From JAAYCU01 sp964401335 (GTDB taxonomy: Bacteria > Planctomycetota > Phycisphaerae > UBA1845 > PWPN01): a DNA stretch of 14,110 nucleotides. Shown here piece by piece: positions 7,899 to 14,073 of the stretch. Position 1 is the stretch's first letter, and each line of letters begins with the position of its first letter. The notes under the pieces are model-generated. The model searched no databases. It was not told the DNA's origin and was given only the letters and a program-made list of their open reading frames with translations. A program made the position numbers and the translations under genes. Location of the stretch: the NCBI GenBank assembly GCA_964401335.1, contig CAYNYK010000118.1:1-14110 (forward strand), given 5' to 3'.

Positions 7899-9002
7899 TC
7901 AGCGGGTGGCGTCGGCGACTTCCACCGGCTCACCCAGTTTAGCCAGACGCTCGGCGGCCTCGGCTGCCGCGGGGGTGCCCGGCCAGACGCGCGCCGTCTT
8001 ACGATAATAATAACGCGCCGCCCCGATCTTGTCGGTCTTTTCATAAAATTTCGCGATGTCCAGGCATTTGTCTGCCCGGGTCGATTCGATCTGTTCGAGG
8101 AGCACCGGCACGTTCTGCTGCCGGGCCATCTCCGGATACTGTTCCATGAATTGGTTGAACCGCTCCTTGGCCTCGATCAGCGCGGCCTCGTCAAACTTGA
8201 TGCCGCGAAAGCTGGCCAGGGCCGCCCAGGCCGCTCGATACAGGGCCTTGGAGTGATAGCGGCTGCGCGGATAATCACGGGCGTAGATCGCGTATTCATC
8301 CTCGGCCAGCTCGAACTCGCCCCGGTCATAATAATAATCCGCCTTGGTCAGTTGCCCCAGCGGAGCATATTGCGTATCCGAATAATGAGTGATCATGTCG
8401 TTGAGGATTTCGATGCCTCCGTCCCGGTCGCGAATCCAGATCAGCCCGCCCCATGCCTTGCGCCGTTTGCCGGCCAGATACTGCTCGGCAATGCGAAATT
8501 CACCGGCCAACGCCCGCTCCGCGTAAGGCGAACCGGGATAGGAATTCAACAGCTCCTGATAGCCCTTGTGCGCCTCGTAGTAATCCCCTTTTTCCAGGTT
8601 CGCCGTCGCCCGGAGATATACGGCCTCGGCGTAACGCGACGATTCCGGATAGCTCTTCACCCAATCGCTTATGATTTTGACGACCGTTTTATATTCGCTG
8701 CGGGCCAGCCATTGGCGGGCGATGTCCAGGTCGCCATCCTCCGTACCGGGTGCCGGTGGGGGGGTAACGATCCACTGGCGCGTCTTCGGGTCAAAAGTCA
8801 TCTGCTCCGCGTGGTCGCTTGGCGGTACGGGTGTCGCCGCCACGGCCTGCAAGGTTGTCAACAGCATACCGGCAAGCAAGAAAATACCAGGCCGACAGCG
8901 ACGCCGCACGGGATGTCCTGAAAGACTCCCCGCGAGCCGGAAACGGGATAACGGTCCGGTTTGAGAGTACGTTACTATTTGCCTGTTTTGCTCAGCTTCC
9001 AT
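7899..9002 (-). CDS. BamD-like tetratricopeptide envelope protein
   Basis: BamD is the TPR scaffold of the BAM machine that inserts beta-barrels into the outer membrane. This 367-residue protein has a signal sequence (RRRCRPGIFLLAGMLLTTLQAVAA, about 33-56) and TPR-like helical hairpins from about 90. The YAEAVYLRATANLEKGDYYE and ELLNSYPGSPYAERAL segments fit the BamD/YfiO signature, and repeats continue to about 355. There is no lipobox cysteine after the hydrophobic core, unlike classical BamD, so it may be a periplasmic homologue. The stretch before the signal sequence (1-31) is unusually long. A GTG at 8909 with AGGA 6 nt upstream would start VRRRCRPG and give a normal signal peptide, so the true gene may be 7899-8909. 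A strong promoter precedes it. Confidence 0.75.
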   Translation of the reverse strand: MEAEQNRQIVTYSQTGPLSRFRLAGSLSGHPVRRRCRPGIFLLAGMLLTTLQAVAATPVPPSDHAEQMTFDPKTRQWIVTPPPAPGTEDGDLDIARQWLARSEYKTVVKIISDWVKSYPESSRYAEAVYLRATANLEKGDYYEAHKGYQELLNSYPGSPYAERALAGEFRIAEQYLAGKRRKAWGGLIWIRDRDGGIEILNDMITHYSDTQYAPLGQLTKADYYYDRGEFELAEDEYAIYARDYPRSRYHSKALYRAAWAALASFRGIKFDEAALIEAKERFNQFMEQYPEMARQQNVPVLLEQIESTRADKCLDIAKFYEKTDKIGAARYYYRKTARVWPGTPAAAEAAERLAKLGEPVEVADATR

Positions 9003-9055
9003 AAAAAACGACTCATGTCCTTTATGTTTTGACCGGCCAAAGCCTGGACGGGCTG

Positions 9056-9084
9056 ATTATAAATCACCTGATCGGTTGGGGCAA
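9056..9084 (-). promoter_or_regulatory. Sigma70-type promoter for the BamD-like/lptE-like unit
   Basis: On the minus strand TTGCCC (9079-9084) and a perfect TATAAT (9056-9061) are separated by 17 nt, the optimal spacing. Transcription would begin near 9049, upstream of both candidate starts of the BamD-like gene. It lies just after the stop of the upstream membrane-protein gene, marking a separate transcription unit. Confidence 0.7.
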
Positions 9085-9092
9085 TCGGTATC

Positions 9093-9749
9093 TCAGGATG
9101 CTCCCGGTGGTGGCGACGGAGAACCGGCTCCCTCAATTTTCTTCGGCTCACGTCTTTTGGCCAAGCCTAAAACTTGTGATAAAACCGCCCCGGCCAGCAA
9201 GATAAAGGAAAGGATTACCCGGGTCAGCCAGATACCCTTGCGCTGGGCGAGTCGATAGGTGAAACTGACCGGCCTATCAAGATTTATGGAACATTCCAGT
9301 TTGCCGTCCGTGGCCGCCCAGCGCAGATAACCCGGAAAACCACCGGGTGGGTAATCCTTTTTCAGGAAGGTGCCCACAAATTCGTGGACCCTCGAGCGGA
9401 TTTGGCGGCGTTGGTCCGCCGGCAGGCCCCGCCGGTACTTGTCTTGGATGGTCTGGGCCACGTTGAGTTCCAGATCGCGATATTCCTTGAATAAACCCGT
9501 GCCGCCGATCAGCAGGCTGACGCCCAGCCCGAAAAGCCAAAGCAGGCCGCGATGTACCGGCGCGGCCGGCAAACCCAGGCGGTACATCAACGCCCCAGGG
9601 ATCAGGCCCAGCAGCATGAAGAAAAACAAACCCAGGAAAACCGGAAGAAAAGCCAGGTAGGCCAGCAGCCAACCGAGGGGGAGTCCGACCACGCATCCTC
9701 CGATCAGCGACCGGAACAGCGCCTTTTTCCTGGTGGCGTTTGTGTCCAT
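9093..9749 (-). CDS. Predicted four-helix membrane protein, function unknown
   Basis: The product is not recognised. The 218 residues show two close hydrophobic helices (about 12-33 and 35-57), a third at 67-85, a hydrophilic region at 86-172, and a last helix at 174-196. A charged and then Pro/Ser-rich tail follows (EPKKIEGAGSPSPPPGAS). The hydrophilic region contains an RVHEFVGTFLKKDYPPGGFP segment and may be extracytoplasmic. The reading frame is open much further upstream (to 10211), but that extension runs antisense through the TPR gene and is not membrane-like, so the ATG at 9749 was chosen. There is no Shine-Dalgarno sequence. A promoter ending 7 nt before the ATG suggests a leaderless message. 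Confidence 0.75.
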   Translation of the reverse strand: MDTNATRKKALFRSLIGGCVVGLPLGWLLAYLAFLPVFLGLFFFMLLGLIPGALMYRLGLPAAPVHRGLLWLFGLGVSLLIGGTGLFKEYRDLELNVAQTIQDKYRRGLPADQRRQIRSRVHEFVGTFLKKDYPPGGFPGYLRWAATDGKLECSINLDRPVSFTYRLAQRKGIWLTRVILSFILLAGAVLSQVLGLAKRREPKKIEGAGSPSPPPGAS

Positions 9750-9756
9750 GCTCGGT

Positions 9757-9784
9757 AGTGTAGCAATCAAAACCCGCCTGCCAA
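9757..9784 (-). promoter_or_regulatory. Promoter of the membrane-protein gene, leaderless arrangement
   Basis: TTGGCA (9779-9784) and TACACT (9757-9762) on the minus strand are 16 nt apart. Only 7 nt lie between the -10 and the ATG at 9749, so transcription should begin at or next to the start codon. The lack of a Shine-Dalgarno site agrees with this. Confidence 0.5.
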
Positions 9785-9869
9785 GATGGGAATGTTTGCG
9801 GGGGGTGTTCAATAGCATCAGCACCGCTACAATACATTCCGGAAGACAAAGATTTAATGGATAATACCC

Positions 9870-10181
9870 ATGTCCCGTCTGGAATCCGTACGCAAGATGC
9901 TGCAAGATGAGCCGGACGATGTCTTTCTCAATTTTGCCCTGGCCATGGAATATCTCAAGGCCGGTCAACTGGAAAAGGCGCTGACTCAGTTCGCCTGCGT
10001 ACGGAATCTGGACCCGGATCACGTACCCGCATATCTGCAGGCCGGCCAAGCCCTGGTCACTCTCGGTCGCAAGGAAGAGGCCAAGACCATGCTGACCGAG
10101 GGCGTGGCCGCCGCCGAACGTAAAGGCGATCGCCATGCGGCCGACCAGATGCGGAGTATCCGAAACCTGCTCGATGCCTGA
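9870..10181 (+). CDS. Small tetratricopeptide repeat protein
   Basis: The 103-residue cytoplasmic protein is made of two TPR hairpins, at about 16-49 (DVFLNFALAMEYLKAGQLEK then ALTQFACVRNLDPD) and 52-85 (VPAYLQAGQALVTLGRKEE then AKTMLTEGVAAA), plus a terminal helix. TPRs mediate protein-protein contact, and the partner is unknown. There is no signal peptide or membrane segment. The start at 9870 has only a weak GGAT about 8 nt upstream. A TACAAT at 9828-9833 could be its -10, but the -35 is poor. It is divergent from the membrane-protein gene and convergent with the SprT-like gene, whose stop is 26 nt away. Confidence 0.85.
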   Translation: MSRLESVRKMLQDEPDDVFLNFALAMEYLKAGQLEKALTQFACVRNLDPDHVPAYLQAGQALVTLGRKEEAKTMLTEGVAAAERKGDRHAADQMRSIRNLLDA

Positions 10182-10207
10182 ATCATCGGTGAGCCGGAGA
10201 GAGAGGG

Positions 10208-11395
10208 TCAACTGCCTTCCTGGCTGAGCTTTTTCAGAAATGTTTCCGCCTCATGGTGGTGCTTGAAGGTTCGCTCCTGCATGCGGAACAGGGCGGTATG
10301 CATCCTTCGTTTTCCCTCCCGCCACTGGCAGCCGATCTTCTTATGCAGCAGTTCATGGTGCATCACCGCCTCGACGACATAGCCGGGTACACCCGGCCGG
10401 TCAAGCGTGCTGCTGATGCAGACGGTATCGCGCTCGAAATCGTAATGGCCGTATTTGAAGCGGTTGGGGTTGCGGTTCCAGGTCAGCCGCGGGCGCGGCA
10501 TTTTCCCGTCGAAGTACTCCGTATTGACTCGGTCGAACACTTTGGCCAGATCGTGGACCATTCCGCGCGTGCGCTCCACCGCGCCGGCGGCGGCCTCCAA
10601 TTCGCGGGCGACGCGTTGATAATCGTCGGCGAGCAGGGCGGCGTTGATGGCCGAGCGGTGTCTTTTGTCCCCCAGCATCTGGCGACCGAGCCGTTCGAGC
10701 AGGGCGGCGTCAAAGGCGATCATCGGGCTGGCCAGCACGATCCGCGTGCCTCGCGGTGTCACCCGCCATGAATAGAGGTAACTCGACGGTTTGTAATGGA
10801 TCAACAGGGGGGTCACCCAGGCGATCCGTTGGTCGATCATCTGTCCGAAGATACGCAGACTTTGGCGTACGGCCTCGACTAAGGCGGCGAATGGTTCCGC
10901 CTCGGCGAAGTAGCGGAACCACCCGAAGCGCTGCCGCGTGGCCGGCAGAAGTTCCTCGGCCAGCAGGTTCTCTCGCTCCATTGCGTGGTTGAGCCGGTCG
11001 GCGGTGCGGCGAATGACCTGGGCGGTGGCTGACGGGTTGAAGCGGCCGGCGGCGATGCTGAGCGAAAGGTCGTCGAGCAGCGCGTCGAGAAATGCGCTCA
11101 GCCCCCGAAAGGATACCGATTCCGGCTTGATGGGCGAGGAGACGGCCGGTCCGGCGTTGACGATGGTGACTGTAGACAGGTCGGCCTGCTTGAGGAATTG
11201 GTAAGCCCGACGCGACGGGCCGGGCAGATGTCGCTCGGTCATGGAGTGCTGACGAAGGATGGCCTCGGTTTGTGCGACGACCTGATCGATCCGAAGACGC
11301 AGCGCATCCCGCTGAGCGGCGGTCATCGGCTCGCTCAACGCCCGCCGCAGGTCATTAACCTGCCGAACCAATCCGGTGATCCGTATCCCGGTCAT
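10208..11395 (-). CDS. SprT-like zinc metallopeptidase with long N-terminal extension
   Basis: The C-terminal part (about 279-395) has the SprT architecture. An opening helix (VFDRVNTEYFDGKMPRPRLTW) precedes a beta region ending in the short strand TVCISSTLD, then HELLH at 347-351 and a further His at 366 (RMHTALF). These are the probable zinc ligands and catalytic glutamate E348. Known SprT/Spartan relatives are DNA-repair or stress peptidases of about 150-200 residues in bacteria. Here about 278 residues precede the domain. They are mainly helical and rich in Arg, Ala and Leu, with a central strand-like segment (LIHYKPSSYLYSWRVTPRGT); I do not recognise them. No cysteine zinc ribbon follows the peptidase core. 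The start at 11395 is supported by AGGAG 7 nt upstream. The product is probably cytoplasmic, as no signal peptide is seen. Confidence 0.8.
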   Translation of the reverse strand: MTGIRITGLVRQVNDLRRALSEPMTAAQRDALRLRIDQVVAQTEAILRQHSMTERHLPGPSRRAYQFLKQADLSTVTIVNAGPAVSSPIKPESVSFRGLSAFLDALLDDLSLSIAAGRFNPSATAQVIRRTADRLNHAMERENLLAEELLPATRQRFGWFRYFAEAEPFAALVEAVRQSLRIFGQMIDQRIAWVTPLLIHYKPSSYLYSWRVTPRGTRIVLASPMIAFDAALLERLGRQMLGDKRHRSAINAALLADDYQRVARELEAAAGAVERTRGMVHDLAKVFDRVNTEYFDGKMPRPRLTWNRNPNRFKYGHYDFERDTVCISSTLDRPGVPGYVVEAVMHHELLHKKIGCQWREGKRRMHTALFRMQERTFKHHHEAETFLKKLSQEGS

Positions 11396-11401
11396 TCCAT
11401 A

Positions 11402-11406
11402 CTCCT
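11402..11406 (-). promoter_or_regulatory. Ribosome binding site of the SprT-like gene
   Basis: AGGAG on the minus strand, 6 nt upstream of the ATG at 11395. A second ATG 5 nt upstream is in another frame and stops after two codons. Confidence 0.65.
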
Positions 11407-11413
11407 ACCGATC

Positions 11414-11438
11414 TACCAGCCCGAAGCGCCAGCGAGGG
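11414..11438 (-). repeat. Single copy of the 'tcgggctggta' dispersed repeat
   Basis: On the minus strand this reads cgctggcgcttcgggctggta in its last 21 positions, matching 14035-14048 closely (gcgcttcgggctggta). It lies directly upstream of the SprT-like ribosome binding site. The rest of the gap (11439-11627) holds no gene that I can support. Confidence 0.65.
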
Positions 11439-11627
11439 GCGAACGCGCGCAACTGACCCATGCGAACTCAACGCTAACGAAGTCATACAGTCTCATCGCC
11501 ACAAGAACCTCCCGATCCCGTCGCGCGATCGAAACATTGGCTCTTGCGGGGGATTTCCCTCGATTTCCTCCCTGCCTGTGTTCCTGACCACATGCAGCTC
11601 CGCTTCACCTGTCCGCACGATGCTCTC

Positions 11628-12428
11628 TCAAAATCCTCCCACGGCCTTGATAGTCACCACCATCACATTGTAAAACGAGTGGCAGCCGGCGGCGATCCCG
11701 AACCCGCGAAAGATATATAGCGCGGCCAGATACACACCGGCACTCGTCCGGAACAGAAAGTCAACCGTTCGGAACGGTTCAGACCCGAGCGGCGGATGAT
11801 GCTGGGCGGCGAACAGCAGGGCTGAGACCAGCATGATGAACACGGCCGACGGCTTGCGCGGCAGTTTCAATACGTCGATCAGCAGGATCACCAGAAAGGT
11901 GATACAGATCAGGCGAAAGACCAGCTCTTCGTACAGGCCCGCGCCGAAACTCCAGATGACATTGTAGCGCCAGGCATCGTGGGCGGTGTAGCCGGCCGCC
12001 AGCATGCCTTGCGGCAAGATCTGCTGCATCACCCGCTGAAAGACCAGCAGTGGGAAAGCCCAGATAAGGCTCTCGCCGAGCATGGCGGGCAAAACATACA
12101 GATCGAACCGCCAGGGGTGCTTACCCACGATATGGATGGCCAAAAGGATGGCGACGGTCGCCAGGGCGGGGAAGAAAAATCCGCTTGCCCCGAAGAACTC
12201 GGTCATCTTGTCGATCAGGAAGATGGCTACCAGACGGACGGACGGGTCGCGGCCGCCACCGCACAGATAACTGCCTGCCTCGAAAATGATCATCATCGGC
12301 AGGACGAACAGGAGGCTGGGCCACGGCCGCTGGGTAACGTAGCGGTAGCGCTGCCCGATCACCGAATCCGGCGGCGGGAATAACGTCACCTCGTGCCTGG
12401 CGGCCTTACCCGGTGCGATCCTGCTCAT
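11628..12428 (-). CDS. CPBP family intramembrane metalloprotease (CaaX/Abi type)
   Basis: The 266-residue polytopic protein carries all three CPBP motifs: EELVFR at 167-172 (EExxxR), FAAQHH at 206-211, and HSFYN at 250-254 (HxxxN). Hydrophobic helices flank them (about 37-55, 64-100, 108-131, 173-188, 195-207, 230-260). Family members cleave prenylated or other substrates within the membrane; bacterial roles include bacteriocin self-immunity and protein maturation. Here the substrate is unknown. The frame extends to 12722, but that part translates a dispersed repeat and low-complexity purine tract. The ATG at 12428 was therefore chosen, right behind a good promoter. No Shine-Dalgarno sequence is visible. 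The gene appears monocistronic. Confidence 0.85.
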   Translation of the reverse strand: MSRIAPGKAARHEVTLFPPPDSVIGQRYRYVTQRPWPSLLFVLPMMIIFEAGSYLCGGGRDPSVRLVAIFLIDKMTEFFGASGFFFPALATVAILLAIHIVGKHPWRFDLYVLPAMLGESLIWAFPLLVFQRVMQQILPQGMLAAGYTAHDAWRYNVIWSFGAGLYEELVFRLICITFLVILLIDVLKLPRKPSAVFIMLVSALLFAAQHHPPLGSEPFRTVDFLFRTSAGVYLAALYIFRGFGIAAGCHSFYNVMVVTIKAVGGF

Positions 12429-12435
12429 CCCGTCG

Positions 12436-12463
12436 ATTATCGCATCAATCGGTTCGGTGGCAA
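12436..12463 (-). promoter_or_regulatory. Promoter of the CPBP protease gene, leaderless arrangement
   Basis: TTGCCA (12458-12463) and GATAAT (12436-12441) on the minus strand are 16 nt apart. The -10 ends 7 nt before the ATG at 12428, the same geometry as the promoter at 9757-9784. The purine/pyrimidine tract of the repeat begins immediately upstream of the -35. Confidence 0.55.
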
Positions 12464-12493
12464 TGGGGGCAGGGAGAGAGGGAGGGACGGAGC

Positions 12494-12557
12494 GACGGAG
12501 AGAAAGAGGGACAGAGAGATTAGGCAGGGAATTCCTACTAGCCCGATGCAGTTTACC
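12494..12557. repeat. Left 64-bp arm of a long inverted repeat
   Basis: This stretch is the reverse complement of 13757-13820 with a single mismatch (12511 against 13803). 46 bp (12512-12557) match exactly. Weaker similarity continues outward into the purine-rich tract (about 12466-12493) and inward to about 12575 (tgtggcgggc). It contains a 'ctagcccgatgc' form of the dispersed repeat core. The remainder of the gap (12576-12711) is another purine-rich tract with no gene seen. Confidence 0.92.
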
Positions 12558-12711
12558 GGTTGTGGCGGGCAAGCGAGGGATAATCCTGTAAGGGATGAAG
12601 GAACGAGGGGGTGATGAGGCGAGGGGGAGACAGGGAGACGGAGGGACGTAGACATTGGGCGGGCTCTTATGCTTCGTCCGCCTGTTCCTCTGCGAAGTCC
12701 GCCCCGAATAC

Positions 12712-12969
12712 CTACAATCCATTAGCCTGCTGGATATCGTCGGAAACGGATGAAAAGATATTGTTGGAGGAGACCGGGACAGAGTCGGTTGTGGTGGTCC
12801 CGTCCGCGCAAGTGGGGGTGAGCGCTTGGGTCAGCGCCGCGGTCAACACGGGGGTCATGCTCGTTATGAACGCGTTCATGGCCTGGTCGGAACAGCTTGT
12901 GGTGGTCGTGAAAACGACTCCGCCGCATGCCGCAATCATCGCGAACTTATAAAAATAACGTAGTTTCAT
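12712..12969 (-). CDS. Small secreted protein, probable lipoprotein, function unknown
   Basis: The 85-residue product starts MKLRYFYKFAMIAACGGVVF, a clear export signal. TTTTSC follows, where Cys26 could be lipidated; the lipobox is atypical, with Thr at -3 and Ser at -1. The mature part has two helical or Ala/Leu-rich segments (AMNAFITSMTPVLTAALTQALT) and a Thr/Ser/Asp-rich tail with a second Cys (TPTCADG). The ATG at 12969 was chosen over an open frame reaching 13122 because AAAGGAG lies 7 nt upstream and the signal peptide begins there. A perfect TATAAT lies about 49 nt upstream. The gene lies inside the large inverted repeat. I do not recognise the family. Confidence 0.7.
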   Translation of the reverse strand: MKLRYFYKFAMIAACGGVVFTTTTSCSDQAMNAFITSMTPVLTAALTQALTPTCADGTTTTDSVPVSSNNIFSSVSDDIQQANGL

Positions 12970-12976
12970 CAGTATG

Positions 12977-12983
12977 CTCCTTT
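12977..12983 (-). promoter_or_regulatory. Strong ribosome binding site of the small lipoprotein gene
   Basis: AAAGGAG on the minus strand, 7 nt upstream of the ATG at 12969. It is the best Shine-Dalgarno match in the window and fixes the start. Confidence 0.75.
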
Positions 12984-13017
12984 GATTACTGGAAGCTTCG
13001 TACCTCTGGGATATCGG

Positions 13018-13023
13018 ATTATA
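13018..13023 (-). promoter_or_regulatory. -10 element for the small lipoprotein gene
   Basis: A perfect TATAAT on the minus strand, giving a predicted leader of about 40 nt. No recognisable -35 lies at 16-18 nt, so it may need an activator or another sigma factor. Confidence 0.4.
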
Positions 13024-13137
13024 CCCACGGATACGATATGGGGGTGCGGAGAAATTCCTCCATCGTTTTATACGGAAAACCGCGAAAACAGGGTCGGTTG
13101 CCCTAACTCCTATATTGGGCATGTGTTAAGTTGCGCG

Positions 13138-13249
13138 GGGCAAGCCATTTGCCCGCCGGGAATCTTCTGCCTTCATCCTTCAACATCCGCATACCCCAAC
13201 GGGGTAACATAGCTCAAGCCCAAGGTATGTAGGGCGGGCTGTTTGCCCG
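13138..13249. repeat. Two related small hairpins between lipoprotein and cupin genes
   Basis: The first is gggcaa-gccat-ttgccc (13138-13154; 6-bp stem, 5-nt loop). The second is cgggc-tgttt-gcccg (13235-13249; 5-bp stem, 5-nt loop), inside a gggc...ttgcccg frame that both share. They look like two diverged copies of one palindromic element. The 326-nt gap 12970-13295 otherwise holds only the lipoprotein promoter and no gene I can support. Confidence 0.5.
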
Positions 13250-13295
13250 TTACAATGGACTGATCCATGAACCACTCATCGGATAGAGCCGCAAC

Positions 13296-13637
13296 ATGAA
13301 CTACCTCATCGCCCAGCTTGACGAGATTGACCCCGTATCCTGCCCGTGTGGGAGCAGCCGCCGCGCGTTTGTCGGCCCGGATAATCCGATAGCCAGCATA
13401 CACCTGGTGGACATTAGCGAGGCCGACCGTCCGCATTACCACAAGAAGCTGACGGAAATCTATCTTATCCTGGATGGCGAAGGGTACATGGAACTCGACG
13501 GCGAAAGAGTACCGATACGGCCGCTGACGAGTATTCTGATCAAGCCCGGCTGTCGTCATCGTGCCATCGGCCGTATGCGCATCATTAACGTGCCCGTCCC
13601 GGCCTTTGATCCGAAAGATGAATGGTTCGACGATTGA
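13296..13637 (+). CDS. Single-domain cupin protein
   Basis: The 113-residue protein is one cupin barrel. Motif 1 is HYHKKLTE, with metal ligands His47, His49 and Glu54. A turn rich in Gly (LDGEGYMELDGE) follows. Motif 2 ends PGCRH, with His88 as the fourth ligand. This is the classic HxH(4)E plus H arrangement, so a metal is probably bound. Small cupins of this type include sugar isomerases, dioxygenases and ligand sensors; the sequence does not say which. The N-terminus carries a CPC pair (Cys16, Cys18). There is no signal peptide, so it is cytoplasmic. The upstream region shows no strong Shine-Dalgarno sequence. The gene lies inside the large inverted repeat and is divergent from the small lipoprotein gene. 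Confidence 0.85.
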   Translation: MNYLIAQLDEIDPVSCPCGSSRRAFVGPDNPIASIHLVDISEADRPHYHKKLTEIYLILDGEGYMELDGERVPIRPLTSILIKPGCRHRAIGRMRIINVPVPAFDPKDEWFDD

Positions 13638-13642
13638 GTCCA

Positions 13643-13790
13643 CGCTCGCCCGCCATAGGTCTGCCGTAGGCAGGTAAACTCCGTCGGGTTGGTGGGAGTT
13701 CCCTTGCTTGCGCGTCGGGCTGGTAAGAACGAACCCGCGCTCGCCCGCCACAGGCGGGTAAACTGCATCGGGCTAGTAGGAATTCCCTGC
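13643..13790 (+). repeat. Two degenerate direct repeats behind the cupin gene
   Basis: The block beginning cgctcgcccgcca recurs at 13643 and 13738, 95 bp apart. Each copy continues with ggtaaact, then a 'tcggg' core, then ttccct. The second copy lacks about 11 bp near its start. The second copy also forms the right arm of the long inverted repeat. Confidence 0.75.
13681..13736 (+). repeat. Tandem 'cgtcggg' core repeats, about 31-bp period
   Basis: cgtcgggttggtgggagttcc (first 20 bases from 13682) is followed 31 bp later by cgtcgggctggtaagaacg (13713). The linker cccttgcttgcg is the same as in the 32-bp repeats at 14004-14073, so both belong to one family. Confidence 0.6.
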
Positions 13791-13820
13791 CTAATCTCTC
13801 TGCCCCTCTTTCTCTCCGTC
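13757..13820. repeat. Right 64-bp arm of a long inverted repeat
   Basis: The reverse complement matches 12494-12557 at 63 of 64 positions. Beyond 13820 the pyrimidine-rich tract (tctccgtctctcc and onward to about 13859) continues with weaker similarity to the left copy. The two arms enclose 1199 bp. Confidence 0.92.
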
Positions 13821-13914
13821 TCTCCGTCTCTCCATCCCTCCTTCTCCCCCTCTCCCCCTTGCCTTGTCGAATGCCTTCATCATAGCAAAGCATGACTTGC
13901 CCTCGTCCCTCGCT

Positions 13915-13990
13915 GGCCCGCCGAGGCGAGGCAGGCCCGCCGAGGCGAGGCAGGCCCGCCAAGGCGAGGCAGGCCCGCCAAGGCGAGGCA
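13915..13990. repeat. 19-bp tandem repeat, four perfect-length units
   Basis: Units at 13915, 13934, 13953 and 13972 read ggcccgccgaggcgaggca twice, then ggcccgccaaggcgaggca twice. A partial unit (ggcgagg) follows. There are no spacers, so it is not a CRISPR array. No gene is supported anywhere in 13638-14110. Confidence 0.9.
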
Positions 13991-14003
13991 GGCGAGGTAA
14001 ATT

Positions 14004-14073
14004 GCTGCGGGCTGGCAAAAAGAACCCTTGCTAGCGCTTCGGGCTGGTAAAATGAACCCTTGCTTGCGCTTCC
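14004..14073 (+). repeat. 32-bp tandem repeats of the dispersed family
   Basis: Two full units begin at 14004 and 14036, and a fragment (gcttcc) at 14068. The core is gcttcgggctggtaaaatg followed by aacccttgcttgc. Related single or paired copies are at 11414 (inverted), 12530-12553 (inverted), 13681, 13712 and 13765. Confidence 0.8.

Noticed and set aside
7314..8921. 535-residue plus-strand open frame across two genes
   Set aside because: It is antisense to both the BamD-like and LptE-like genes, which carry signal sequences, a promoter and family patterns. The plus frame has none.
8978..9018. Short 13-codon open frame (MSRFLWKLSKTGK) just upstream of the BamD-like gene
   Set aside because: Its AAAGGA is only about 1 nt from the ATG, too close to work well, and nothing indicates regulation.
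9750..10211. N-terminal extension of the membrane-protein frame
   Set aside because: It runs antisense through the small TPR gene, has no membrane-like or signal character, and would cover the promoter at 9757-9784.
12429..12722. N-terminal extension of the CPBP protease frame
   Set aside because: It translates the dispersed repeat and purine-rich tract into low-complexity Pro/Ser sequence, and the promoter lies directly before the ATG at 12428.
13267..13299. 10-codon open frame overlapping the cupin start by ATGA
   Set aside because: It could be a coupled leader peptide, but the ribosome binding site is weak and the peptide (MNHSSDRAAT) has no attenuator-like feature.
13173..13751. 192-residue minus-strand open frame
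   Set aside because: It is antisense to the cupin gene, and its N-terminal end encodes the dispersed repeat (TSPTRKQG).
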